DNA from: CBCXVS01 sp965178525
GTDB taxonomy: Bacteria; Tectomicrobia; Entotheonellia; Entotheonellales; Entotheonellaceae
Length of the DNA stretch: 41,845 nt
Reading direction: 5' to 3'
Assembly (NCBI GenBank): GCA_965178525.1
Contig: CBCXVS010000020.1
Coordinates: forward strand, 1 to 41,845
Position numbers and translations under genes: made by a program. This document shows, piece by piece, positions 9,338-17,771 of the stretch. The stretch's first letter is position 1, and every line of letters begins with the position of its first letter. The notes under the pieces were generated by a model. It had not been told where the DNA came from. It searched no databases and saw nothing but the letters and a program-made list of their open reading frames with translations.

Positions 9338-9727
9338 ATGCTACAGCGGGACTATCGGAATCCGGAGACCATGTCGCAGCCAAGTGGTTTTACCCAGGTC
9401 GTGACCGTGGACAAGACCGTCTACATTGCGGGCCAGGTGAGTGGGGCGCCGGATGGGAGCATCGTGGGGAAAGACGACCCGGAAGCACAGGTCCGTCAGA
9501 TCTGGCGGAATATCGAAGCGGCGGTGCAATCTGCCGGCGGAACGCTGCAACATCTCGTCAAAACGACCACGTATGTGACCAGCATTGACTATGCGGCAGC
9601 CGTGCGCAAGGTGCGGGAGGAATTGTATCAGGCATCGACCCCGCCAACCAGTACCCTGCTCGTCGTGTCTGCCCTGGCGCATCCGGATTATACGGTCGAG
9701 ATCGAGGCGATCGCCGTGTTGGACTAA
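9338..9727 (+). CDS. RidA/YjgF/YER057c family protein, non-archetypal
   Basis: A 129-residue Rid protein, a small trimeric cytosolic family. The start at 9338 follows a perfect AAGGAGGAG; longer in-frame upstream starts have no ribosome site. Family marks are IAGQVSG, the YVTSI segment and the terminal EIEAIAVL with its conserved Glu. The Arg that archetypal RidA uses to bind the imine substrate (P-A-R-S/A) is replaced: here the segment reads PPTST. This points to one of the Rid subfamilies without 2-aminoacrylate deaminase activity, often linked to catabolic operons. It stands alone, convergent with slyD. Confidence 0.85.
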   Translation: MLQRDYRNPETMSQPSGFTQVVTVDKTVYIAGQVSGAPDGSIVGKDDPEAQVRQIWRNIEAAVQSAGGTLQHLVKTTTYVTSIDYAAAVRKVREELYQASTPPTSTLLVVSALAHPDYTVEIEAIAVLD

Positions 9728-9892
9728 TCTCACGGCGTCCGTGTCCGTCGTTCTGCATGCCGTTTCGTCATCGTTTCCATATGGCGTCAACCTGGGTTGG
9801 CGGGGACCGGGGAGCGCCGGCCTGAGGCGAGTACAGGCCAGCGGATCGGCGCTCTTGACATGGCAGCCTGTCCGGTGGAACGGCAAAGATGA

Positions 9893-10378
9893 CTAATGAT
9901 GGTGCCCGTCGCCATCATGTGCATGACCATGCGAAAGCTCTTCAGAGGTCGCATCCCGAATGGCGATAATTTCGATTTCAAATGTGAGATCCATGCCGGC
10001 GAGTGGATGATTTTCATCAACGATCACGGTATCGTCATGAATTTCCGTGACATAGACCATTAAGGTCTGACCGTCGGGACCTCGGCCCTGCAATTGCATG
10101 CCAACTTCTAAGTTGTCCACGCCCTGGAGAGCCTGTCGAGACAAGGTTTGTACCCGGTTCGTATCGTACTCACCATACCCATCGGCTGCAGCAACCTGCA
10201 CGGTTTTGGTGGCGCCGATGTCCAGGCCGGTCAACTCGCGCTCCAAGCCCGCAATGATCGTGCCCGTGCCATGCAGGTACGTCAGCGGATCGCTGCCGCG
10301 CGAGGAATCGAGCACTTGACCATCCGCATTGGTCAAGTGGTAATGCATGGTGACAGCCTTGTCCTGTTGAATGGTCAT
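9893..10378 (-). CDS. slyD: SlyD-like FKBP-type peptidyl-prolyl isomerase
   Basis: A 161-residue FKBP-type cis-trans prolyl isomerase and metallochaperone. The FKBP start (VTMHYHLTNADG) is followed by DSS, the PLTYLHG segment and GLERELTGL. The insert-in-flap region covers about residues 70-130. The C-terminus is His-rich (HGHAHDGDGHHH), as expected for nickel or zinc binding in SlyD. The gene is complete. A hairpin of eight base pairs lies in the leader (10397-10443), ending about 18 bases before the start codon. Confidence 0.9.
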   Translation of the reverse strand: MTIQQDKAVTMHYHLTNADGQVLDSSRGSDPLTYLHGTGTIIAGLERELTGLDIGATKTVQVAAADGYGEYDTNRVQTLSRQALQGVDNLEVGMQLQGRGPDGQTLMVYVTEIHDDTVIVDENHPLAGMDLTFEIEIIAIRDATSEELSHGHAHDGDGHHH

Positions 10379-10396
10379 GATAGAGCCTTACGTGAA

Positions 10397-10443
10397 GGGG
10401 GTTGCTCGCCTGTGATAGAGGGAGACAACCCCCACTCTTCACA
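10397..10443 (-). promoter_or_regulatory. leader hairpin upstream of slyD
   Basis: The arms GGGGGTTG (10397-10404) and CAACCCCC (10436-10443) pair perfectly over eight bases with a loop of about 31. It sits immediately before the ribosome site of slyD on the minus strand and has no T-tract. It may be a leader structure or the footprint of a terminator; function is not shown. Confidence 0.3.
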
Positions 10444-10840
10444 TGACGGTAATGCCACTGAGCATACACGATTTTAACAGAGGTCGCCTTCGCTAAGTGC
10501 ATGGTGTGGGGAGTGACAATCCATCAGCGAGAACCAACGGGAAGGGATTCCGCCCTTGAGGAGCAAGGCAGAGAAAGGCCCGGGATATAGTTCGGGTAGG
10601 CAGGGACAACAAGCTCTCGGGTCTCATCTACCCGGCCTGCATGCCCAAGGCGCGGATTGTCCTTTAAACCTCCTGCCGCATGCTCGATTTCCTCATGCAC
10701 GTCAATCGCGGCGGCTGGACACGGGACCAACCTGCTTTACAATTCTAACCCGCCAACACCCGTCTCACGGCAATCATAAAGGGAGAGAAAAACGCCAACC
10801 ATGCCCCGTAATGGCGCCCCGTCGCGGAGGAGATGACGCG

Positions 10841-11881
10841 ATGACAGCACATCCCGATGTGATCCGGTTGTTCAAGGCCGAATTGGAACTCTGTAAGGTC
10901 ACGCCCGACGAGACCGTCGCAGTGCTGACCGAGGGCGAGGAGAAGCGTGACTATGCCGAGGCGTTTCTCGCTGCCGCCGAGGAGCTGGAGGCGACGAGCT
11001 TTCAGCTCAACCTCGTCAAACGCCATCCACAGCCGGGCGACAAGCGCAAGCGGACATCCCTGACGGGCAACCAGCCGGCAATCGAGGCGCTCAAAAGCGC
11101 CGACCTCCTGATCGACCTCGTCGGCCTTCTCTGGTCGGCCGAGCAGAACGCCATTACCGCGACGGGCACGCGCATGCTCATGGTGCGCGAGCCGATCGAG
11201 GTGCTGACGCGCATGTTCCCGCGCGAAAGCCTGCGCCGCCGAGTCGAGGCGGCGCAGCGCATGCTCGCGGCGGCGCAGGAGCTGCGCATCACGTCACCCG
11301 CCGGAACGGACGTCACCTATCGCCTCGGTGTCTATCCAGTCCTGACGCAGTACGGCTATACCGACACCCCAGGCCGCTGGGATCATTTCGCCGGCGGGTT
11401 TCTCTACACTGGCGCCGCAGACGATGGCGTCGACGGGACGGTGGTGATCAACACGGGCGACATCCTCTACCCGTTCATGCGCTATCTCAATCATCCGATC
11501 CGGCTGACCATCGCGCGCGGCATGGTGACGCAGATCGAGGGAAGCGGGGTCGAGACGGAGCTGCTGAAGAGTTTTATTGAGCGCTTCGACGATGCGCGGG
11601 CCTATGCCGTGTCGCACATCGGCTGGGGCATGGATGAGACGGCGCAGTGGGAGTATCTGGGCACGGGACGCAACGCCATGCAGGCGACGGGTTGTGACGG
11701 ACGGGCATTTTACGGCAACGTCCTCTTCTCCACCGGGCCGAACCTCGAACTTGGCGGCAAGAACGACACCCCCTGCCACCTCGATATTCCGCTGCGCGGA
11801 TGTACGTTAACCCTGGATAGTCAGACGATCGTCGAAAATGGCGACATCGTGCCGCAAGAACTCCGGGCCGAGGGCATGTAG
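10841..11881 (+). CDS. NicX-like 2,5-dihydroxypyridine 5,6-dioxygenase family protein
   Basis: A 346-residue protein of the NicX / aminopeptidase-T-like family. NicX is an Fe(II) extradiol-type dioxygenase that opens the ring of 2,5-dihydroxypyridine in nicotinate degradation. The start at 10841 follows GGAGGAG; upstream in-frame starts lack a site. Conserved blocks match NicX along the length: YGYTDTPGRWDHF, SHIGWG, GRAFYGNVLFSTGPN and TPCHLDIPLR. The metal ligands of NicX (two His, one Asp) correspond to H259, H313 and D315 here. The next gene, a luciferase-like monooxygenase, begins 50 bases downstream, and an amidase follows, which suggests a heteroaromatic degradation unit. Exact substrate is inference. 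Confidence 0.8.
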   Translation: MTAHPDVIRLFKAELELCKVTPDETVAVLTEGEEKRDYAEAFLAAAEELEATSFQLNLVKRHPQPGDKRKRTSLTGNQPAIEALKSADLLIDLVGLLWSAEQNAITATGTRMLMVREPIEVLTRMFPRESLRRRVEAAQRMLAAAQELRITSPAGTDVTYRLGVYPVLTQYGYTDTPGRWDHFAGGFLYTGAADDGVDGTVVINTGDILYPFMRYLNHPIRLTIARGMVTQIEGSGVETELLKSFIERFDDARAYAVSHIGWGMDETAQWEYLGTGRNAMQATGCDGRAFYGNVLFSTGPNLELGGKNDTPCHLDIPLRGCTLTLDSQTIVENGDIVPQELRAEGM

Positions 11882-11930
11882 GCGCCCGGTCAGGACAACA
11901 TATGCCGCGCTCTATGAACAGGAGAAACGC

Positions 11931-12997
11931 ATGCAGTTCGGCTGGTTGACCCTATCGCTTTCACCCTCGCCGGAGGAAGACGCCACGCGCATTGATCAGC
12001 AACTAGCCAGGCTTGCTACGCGGAGGAGCTGGGCTTTGACGATGTGTGGCTGACCGAGCATTACTTTACCGGCGAAAGTGTCTATAACGATCCGCTCGTC
12101 TTTGCCTCGGCCCTGGCGATGCGGACGACCCGGGTGCGCTTTGGCTTTGCCGTGCTGCAGATGGCGTTGCACCATCCGGTGCGCTTAGCCGTGCAGCTTG
12201 CCCTGCTGGATAACTTGTGTAAAGGGCGGCTCGATGTCGGCATCGGGCGGGGCACCATTTACAATGAATACGAATTTATGGGCTACGGCCTACGCAGTGC
12301 GGATAGCCGCGCCCGCATGGACGAGGCGATGGAAATCCTCACGCGAGCCTGGACCGAAGCGCCGTTGGCGTATGACGGCGCGTATTATCAGCTCCGCGTG
12401 CCCGAATTGCGGCCGCGTCCCTATCAACAGCCGCATCCGCCGATCTGGCGCAGCGTCATCTCTCCCGCCTCGTTTACGGAATGCGGCCGTCTTGGCGTGC
12501 CGCTTCTGACCACCCGCTTAACGGTGGAACGCATTGCGGAGCGGTGGAAGCTCTATGAAGAGGGGCTGGAAGCAGGGGGGCACGATGCCAGAACGAAGCA
12601 GCATCTCCTGCAACAAGCTGCAGTCTGGCGCAACGTGTATGTGGCTGAGAGTGATGCGCAAGCGGAGGAGGAGCTGGCGGAGGTGCTGCTGCATAGCCGC
12701 GTGCATATGACACATGTGCGGTCCGCGTATAATCCCGAGGATTTTCAGGTCGATCCCGCCATGCTCAATCCCTGGTCCAATCCCGCCGTGTCCGACGAGG
12801 ACGCCTTGCGCTATGTCCTGGAGACGGGGTCGGTGTACGGCTCACCGGCGCACGTGCAGGAGCAGCTGGCGGCGTTGCGCGATGCGGGTGTGCAGCATGT
12901 GCTATGTCAGATGGGTTTTGGCGATATGGCGCACGACAAGGTGATGACGTCCATGCGGCGTTTTGGCGAACAGGTGATGCCAGCTCTGCGGTTGTGA
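11931..12997 (+). pseudogene. luciferase-like flavin monooxygenase, frameshifted
   Basis: A bacterial-luciferase-type (F420 or FMN) monooxygenase of the TIM-barrel family. ATG 11931 follows GGAG, giving the usual MQFGW N-terminus. The frame breaks at about 12006-12009, where restoring one C to the run after the QQLA codons gives a continuous Q-A-C-Y-A-E-E-L-G-F-D-D-V-W-L-T-E-H. The rest is well conserved (RVRFGFAVLQ, VGIGRG, the PIWRS segment, and the C-terminal GSPAHVQEQLAAL). It follows the NicX-like gene by 50 bases and is probably cotranscribed. Either a recent pseudogene or a homopolymer error. Confidence 0.82.
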
Positions 12998-13113
12998 ACG
13001 GTCATAAGGTAGCTAACGCCATGATCGATACACCGTGTATTGAACTTGATCCAGAGGTAGAAACTTAGACAGAAAAGGGGGCCATCCTCTTTTCCCTTAA
13101 AGTGTGAAAAGAA

Positions 13114-13475
13114 ATGGCTGTATTTAACACGCATATTCTAGATGCGATCCTGCGCCAACAGCGTGAGGCGCAAGAGCAGGAACGACAGATGCTGCTCGCG
13201 CTGCTTTGCGAGACACTAGACAGCTTGTCCGCCTCATATCGCCTTGATCAGGTCTACATCTTTGGATCGCTCATTCGTCCTTGGGCATTTGGGCATTCAC
13301 CGCAGGTTCGGATATTGATCTTGCCGTCGAATCGATGGCCCCTGAGCATTTCTTTACCCTCATGGGTATCTTGGCCGCTGAACTTGGACGGGAAGTGGAT
13401 CTGATTGATCTTCGTCAATGTCATTTTGCGTCACAAATTCGCCAAGCTGGTAGGCTATGGACAGCGGCGCACTAA
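13114..13475 (+). pseudogene. MNT-type nucleotidyltransferase (antitoxin-like), broken by 8-bp duplication
   Basis: The gene encodes a minimal nucleotidyltransferase of the MntA type, which in HEPN/MNT systems AMPylates and silences the HepT toxin. The first frame gives QVYIFGSLIRPWAF, and the other frame continues FTAGSDIDLAVESM with the catalytic D-x-D, then GREVDLIDL and a C-terminal RQAGRLW. The two are put out of phase by a tandem duplication of TTGGGCAT (13281-13296). Removing one copy gives a continuous GSLIRPWAFTAGSDIDLAV. No HEPN partner follows; the amidase gene starts 46 bases downstream. Confidence 0.8.
13281..13296. repeat. 8-bp tandem duplication inside the MNT gene
   Basis: TTGGGCAT occurs twice in direct succession. 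Deleting one unit restores the reading frame of the nucleotidyltransferase exactly between its GS and D-x-D motifs, so this is very likely the inactivating mutation. Confidence 0.85.
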
Positions 13476-13521
13476 TCATTTTGCGCACGGAGGTCGATTT
13501 GGCATCCCTTCCGGAGGCGAC

Positions 13522-14694
13522 ATGACCCCTGATATCCATGCGTTTGTTCCCGGCACCGAAGTCCACATCGCTGGCGCACCTGATGGCCCGCCGGCGGGCT
13601 TGACCTTTGCGGCCAAGGACCTTTTCGATGTCGCCGGATATCCGACGGGCGGCGGGAATCTCGACTGGGCGGCGTACAACCCGGCGCCGACGCGCCATGC
13701 CTGGGCGGTGCAGACGCTGCTGGACGCGGGGGCGTCCCTGATTGGCAAAACCATCACCGATGAAGTGTCGCTCGGCATTCTGGGTGAAAATCCTTTCGAT
13801 GGCACGCCACTCAATTCGGCGGTGCCCGACCGCGTGCCCGGCGGGTCGTCTTCGGGTTCAGCTGCGGCTGTGGCGGCGGGTCTCGCCGATACGGCCATTG
13901 GGACGGATACGGGCGGCTCGGTGCGCGTCCCGGCAAGCTTTTGCGGGCTGTACGGCATGCGCCCAACGCATGGACGTCTCGACCTGCGTGGGATGCTGCC
14001 GCAGGCGCCAAGTTCGGATACAACGGGCTGGTTTGCGCGCGATGCCGAGACCTTCGCCCGTGTCTCTGCCGTCATGCTAGAGGAGCCGATCCCAACCACC
14101 CTGCCGGACCGGCTGGTGGTGGCGGTCGACGCGTTCGGTTTCGCGGGTGAGGCGGTGCAGACGGCGCTTGCCCCCCTGATGCACCAGCTTGCCGCGCTCA
14201 TCGGCCAGAGGCGCGACGATGTGTTGGCGCCGATGGGCTTGTCGATCTGGGGCCGTGCGCAGCGGTCGTTGCAGCCGTATGAGGCCTGGTTGACGTTCAA
14301 GGATTGGATCGATGCCCGCAACCCGCGCCTGGCCTTTAACGTTGCCCGTGGCCTCCTGATAGGCTCGATGATTCCCGAGGCCGACCGCCAGTGGGCCAGT
14401 CTGATGCGGCAGGAGGCACGGGCCCGCGTGACCTACCTCGTGCCGCCGGGGACCATTTTGGCCATGCCGACAACACCATTCCCAGCGCCCAAGCGGGGGT
14501 TGCCGCTCTCGGAGCAGAGCCCGCTACGCGAACGCATCCTCTGCCTCTGTGCCCATGGGGGTTTGACGGGCGTGCCGCAGGTGAGCATTCCCGGTGCGAC
14601 AGTAGATGGCGCACCCATCGGCCTGTCGCTGGTGGGTGGTCACGGCACGGATGCAACCCTGGTTGCGGTGGCTCAAGCCCTGGCGCTATGGTAA
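13522..14694 (+). CDS. amidase signature family protein
   Basis: A 390-residue Ser-cisSer-Lys amidase that hydrolyses amides to acid and ammonia. The start at 13522 follows CCGGAGG; longer in-frame starts have no site. The catalytic triad is visible as K32 (FAAKDLF), the cis-Ser at about 109 in GGSSSGSAAAVAAG, and the nucleophile S133 in GTDTGGSVRVPA. The C-terminal GVPQVSIPG and GLSLVGG segments are typical. It is at the short end for the family. It follows the NicX-like and monooxygenase genes on the same strand and could release ammonia from a ring-cleavage product. Confidence 0.88.
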   Translation: MTPDIHAFVPGTEVHIAGAPDGPPAGLTFAAKDLFDVAGYPTGGGNLDWAAYNPAPTRHAWAVQTLLDAGASLIGKTITDEVSLGILGENPFDGTPLNSAVPDRVPGGSSSGSAAAVAAGLADTAIGTDTGGSVRVPASFCGLYGMRPTHGRLDLRGMLPQAPSSDTTGWFARDAETFARVSAVMLEEPIPTTLPDRLVVAVDAFGFAGEAVQTALAPLMHQLAALIGQRRDDVLAPMGLSIWGRAQRSLQPYEAWLTFKDWIDARNPRLAFNVARGLLIGSMIPEADRQWASLMRQEARARVTYLVPPGTILAMPTTPFPAPKRGLPLSEQSPLRERILCLCAHGGLTGVPQVSIPGATVDGAPIGLSLVGGHGTDATLVAVAQALALW

Positions 14695-14743
14695 GGCGAT
14701 CAGCGCCTACGTCTCTACGACCGATCCCTGCCCATCGCTGGCG

Positions 14744-14759
14744 TGTGACGCACGTCACC
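14744..14759. promoter_or_regulatory. CRP/FNR-family-like operator
   Basis: TGTGA-CGCACG-TCACC matches the CRP-type consensus at 9 of 10 half-site bases. It lies about 115 bases upstream of the TMEM43-family start codon. The right half-site ends TCACC, as does site 1 near 1380, which could suggest a common regulator. Confidence 0.35.
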
Positions 14760-14872
14760 CATGTCGCGTGACACCATTCACGGTATCAAAGCCTCATGAA
14801 GTCTTACATTCTGTGGGCCAAGACGACACCGCCTGATCTTGTCGAAACCATCATCCACAGAAGGAACACGTT

Positions 14873-15440
14873 ATGGCAGAGGATCATGTTGAAGTCACGA
14901 ATCAGTCCTGGTTCAGCCGCCTCGGTAGTGCCATGGCCGGCATGCTGATCGGTCTGATTGTGTTTCTTGCCGCCTTCCCTTTGCTGTTTTGGAATGAAGG
15001 GCGGGCCGTGAAACGCTATAAAACGCTCAAAGAGGGACAGGGAGCCGTTGTCTCGGTGGCGGCCAACCAGGTCGAGGCGGCGCATGAGGGCAAACTGGTC
15101 CATGTGACCGGTCTGGCCAACACCGATGAAACCCTACGGGATGCCGCCTTCGGCATGTCGGTTCGGGCGTTGCGGTTGTCTCGCAACGTCAAAATGTACC
15201 AGTGGAAGGAACTTAAGGAAAGTAAGAGAGATAAGAAGCTGGGGGGTAGCACCGAAACGGTGACCACCTATCGTTATAAACGTGGGTGGACTGATAAGCT
15301 GATCAGGTCCAGTCATTTTAAACAACCGGATGGGCATACGAATCCTGATGCTATGCCGTATGCCTCGCAAACCTTTGTTGCCAAGACGGTCACACTTGGC
15401 GCCTTTGCCTTGCCCGCGTCGATGGCACGCCAAATTAATA
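14873..15440 (+). pseudogene. TMEM43-family membrane protein, 5' part (IS-interrupted)
   Basis: This is the N-terminal half of a TMEM43 (LUMA) family protein, a four-pass membrane family of unclear bacterial role. After a short N-terminus, a hydrophobic helix (about residues 20-40) ends in the FPLLFWNEGRAV block. The long non-cytoplasmic loop contains EGKLVHVTG, MYQWKE and TVTTYRYKR. At 15441 the gene is entered by an IS; the IS itself adds codons for RVVPQ and a stop at 15457. Joining 15440 to 16451 recreates an uninterrupted frame, so the insertion alone broke this gene. Confidence 0.88.
15436..15440. repeat. 5-bp target-site duplication TAATA, left
   Basis: TAATA directly precedes the left inverted repeat of the IS and reappears directly after the right inverted repeat at 16446-16450. 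Collapsing the pair restores the host gene. Confidence 0.85.
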
Positions 15441-16445
15441 GAGTTGTTCCTCAATAGCATAAGATCAGGTTCCCTAGCCCAGCCCAGATGCCCACCGAAT
15501 CATCCTCAAAGTGATCTTTGCGGTTGCGGAAACGCTGCACCAAAATGTTGAAACGCTTCATACCGCCGATGGCATGTTCGATCAAGATGCGAACTTGACT
15601 CACGGCATAATTCGCCGCCTGCTGCTCCGCCGTCAATTCTGGAGTCGGATTCGTCTTGCTCTTCCGGGGTTTCTTGTGTGGAATCTCAAGCATTTCGCCT
15701 TTGTAGTCCGACTGAATCCCCTGATAACCCAGGTGCACCCAAACTTCTACGTCACTAAACCGGTCTAAGTCCGGTGGGAACTCTTGTTTTAACATGCTGT
15801 AATCATGGTTGTGACCACTAAACGTACGGCCCAGAAAGACGATCCATTTATCCGGCATCGACATCACTGTATTTTTCAGCGTATGGCTTTTTTTTACCAC
15901 TATAGTGTTCACGTTGGGTCGTCTCATCTTGTGACCGGCGATAGCTTCTTTCAGTCGCATCAATAATCAGTTGATCCACACCTGACAACGCCTCCCTCAA
16001 CGACTCTGGGGTCTTCAACTCTCGATAAGGCATGAGGTCTAACTGCACTAACGTGTCATACAGGATGGGAGAGAGCTTATGGAGATTTTCATTCGCTTTC
16101 GAACGTACCATACCAAATTGTGCACCAAGAACATCAAACGTCGGATACGTCTTGTAATAATATAGAACGAACAGGAGTTTGTCTGACAGAGTGGGTAATT
16201 TGCCTTTGATACCTGCACCCGGCTTTCGGCTGCGTTTGCCAGCTTGGACACCCTCCTCATAGCGTTTTTGCTGAGCCTGTTGATAGACGTGGCTGAAGGC
16301 GGGCAGCAAGAAGTCAAATTGCGTCTGAGACACACCGGTTAAGGCTTTCATCTGCCGATCATCTCGGATAACCAATGACCTGGCTGGGCTCCCTCCATCG
16401 TTTGGGGGAGGATAGCCTACCTCATTAACTATTGGGGAACAACCC
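15441..16445 (-). mobile_element. IS5-family-like insertion sequence (1005 bp), copy 1
   Basis: The element is bounded by imperfect 17-bp inverted repeats: left GAGTTGTTCCTCAATAG, right (reverse complement) GGGTTGTTCCCCAATAG, matching at 15 of 17. A 5-bp duplication TAATA flanks it. It carries one DDE transposase region on the minus strand that fills nearly the whole element. The left 69 bases are identical to the element end at 41777-41845. Confidence 0.88.
15451..16375 (-). CDS. IS5-type transposase (DDE_Tnp_4-like), two phases joined at an A8 run
   Basis: The upstream phase (16375 down to about 15890) carries an HTH-like N-terminus, the KLLFVLYYYKTYPTFDVLG segment and the first catalytic Asp in LIIDATERSYRRS. 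The downstream phase (about 15900 to 15451) carries HTLKNTV, GHNHDYSML, LGYQGI, and the catalytic Glu in IEHAIGGMKRF. They meet at a run of eight A on the coding strand; losing one A, or a +1 shift, gives GKKSHTLK in one frame. This may be programmed slippage, as in some two-frame IS transposases, or a disabling indel. The position expected to hold the second catalytic Asp (VD-LG in relatives as I recall them) reads VHLG here. Confidence 0.8.
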
Positions 16446-17115
16446 TAATACCCCCAAGCCCTTGGCGCTTCGTACAGGACAGCCGGTCCCCCACGACCTC
16501 GTGGGGGGCGCGCAATGGCACGGCAACACGTTATACATCGGGAGCGATCCTGCAGCCCCACAGATCGGCGATGTGCGTGTGTCCTTCGAGGTTGTCGAGC
16601 CCACCCACGTGAGCCTCGTCGCACAACAAACCGCCGGGACGTTCCAACCGTATGCCGCTCAGACCGGCGGGACGGTCGCATTGCTGCAGACGGGCGTTCA
16701 TCGGGTTGAGGCCATGTTCCAAAACGCGCAGACGGATAACGTTATCTTGACTTGGATTCTCCGCGTTAGCGGCTTTCTTTGTATGCTCTTCGGCCTGCAT
16801 CTGATTTTCAAGCCGCTGGTGGTCGTCGCGGATGTCGTGCCGTTTGTGGGCAATCTCGTGGCCATTGGAACGGGCATCTTGGCTTTCATCCCGGCCGCGG
16901 TCTTGGCGGTCATCACCATCGCCATGGCATGGGTGGCCTATCGTCCGCTCCTCGGCGGCACGCTGTTTGCCGTGGCGCTCGGGTTGTTGGTTGTAATCGT
17001 GGTCAAGATGCGGCAAGCTCAAACGCCGCCGGAAGACGTGTCCGCACCGGCGGTAGGCGGTCCGGCGCCTGCCGCCATGGCGCCGGAGATAAGCGATAGG
17101 GGCCTGAACGCGTGA
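16446..17115 (+). pseudogene. TMEM43-family membrane protein, 3' part
   Basis: The C-terminal half of the IS-split gene. It continues the extracytoplasmic domain (GNTLYIGS, PQIGDVRVSFEVV, HRVEAMF) and ends with three strongly hydrophobic segments (about 16735-16800, 16830-16960, 16965-17010), as the TMEM43 fold requires. A Pro/Ala-rich tail ends at 17115. It has no ribosome site of its own, and is not expected to be made while the IS is present. Confidence 0.85.
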
Positions 17116-17129
17116 GCCTATAGAGGGGT

Positions 17130-17231
17130 GTGTCGCCGACCTCGGATCGCGTTAGGGGTAGACACACACGAATGCGGAATGCGGAATGCGGAATGGTGTC
17201 GCCGACCTCGGATCGTGTTAGGGGTGGACAC
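17130..17231. repeat. two 36-bp direct repeats around a 30-bp low-complexity spacer
   Basis: Two copies (17130-17165 and 17196-17231) match at 34 of 36 positions. Each begins GTGTC and ends GACAC, so the unit has short inverted ends. Between them is a 30-base spacer built of a 7-base motif (AATGCGG) repeated about three times. The pair lies in the 196-base gap after the TMEM43 gene. It looks like a REP-type interspersed repeat; other copies in the genome would settle it. Confidence 0.6.
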
Positions 17232-17311
17232 AGTGACAAAATACGTGAATAATGCCTATTGGTTACGATGTCTATCATCAGGACGCGACTACGACTATGA
17301 GGAGGTCCGAC

Positions 17312-17743
17312 ATGTCTGCAACGGTCAACGCAACAGAGAAATCGGCGATGAAACTCCGGCACGGTACGAAGGAGACAACACCTTTTGTTCCGGGACGGCG
17401 GGAGTTTTTCAAATATCGTGACCTGGGCGTCACCGACGCCACCAATGGCGAGATGCGCGCCCAAGTCATGTCGGCTATCACCGGCATGACGGAGCCGACC
17501 GGGTGGCATTATCACGTCTGCGACGGGCAGTTCGTCTACGCTCTGAAGGGCTGGGTCGAGCTTGAATTCGAGACCGGTGAGCAGCTTCGCCTGGAGGCGG
17601 GTGAGTCTCTATTTATCCCGGGCGGCATGCGCCACAACGAGACCAGTACCTCGGATGATCTGGAAGTTCTGGAGATTTCCGTGCCTGCGGAAATGGGCAC
17701 GGTGGCCTGCGAGCGACCCGAAGGATTGCCGGCTCACGCATGA
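17312..17743 (+). CDS. cupin domain protein
   Basis: A 143-residue single-domain cupin. The start at 17312 follows GAGGAGG. The two cupin motifs are clear: GWHYH-x9-LKG-x5-F (about residues 64-87) with metal-ligand His residues, and G-E-S-L-F-I-P-G-G-M-R-H-N (about 97-109). Such proteins bind a metal and act as small dioxygenases, isomerases or sensors; the function here is not determined. The gene is intact and stands alone between two repeat blocks. Confidence 0.82.
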   Translation: MSATVNATEKSAMKLRHGTKETTPFVPGRREFFKYRDLGVTDATNGEMRAQVMSAITGMTEPTGWHYHVCDGQFVYALKGWVELEFETGEQLRLEAGESLFIPGGMRHNETSTSDDLEVLEISVPAEMGTVACERPEGLPAHA

Positions 17744-17771
17744 TGCCACGTCTGGGTGAGGGATTTTGTCG

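Noticed and set aside
12998..13113. Small ORF MIDTPCIELDPEVET
   Set aside because: Fifteen codons only, without a ribosome site or homology that I can recognise.
17130..17231. CRISPR array
   Set aside because: Only two repeats, a low-complexity spacer made of 7-mers, and no cas genes in the window; better explained as an interspersed repeat.
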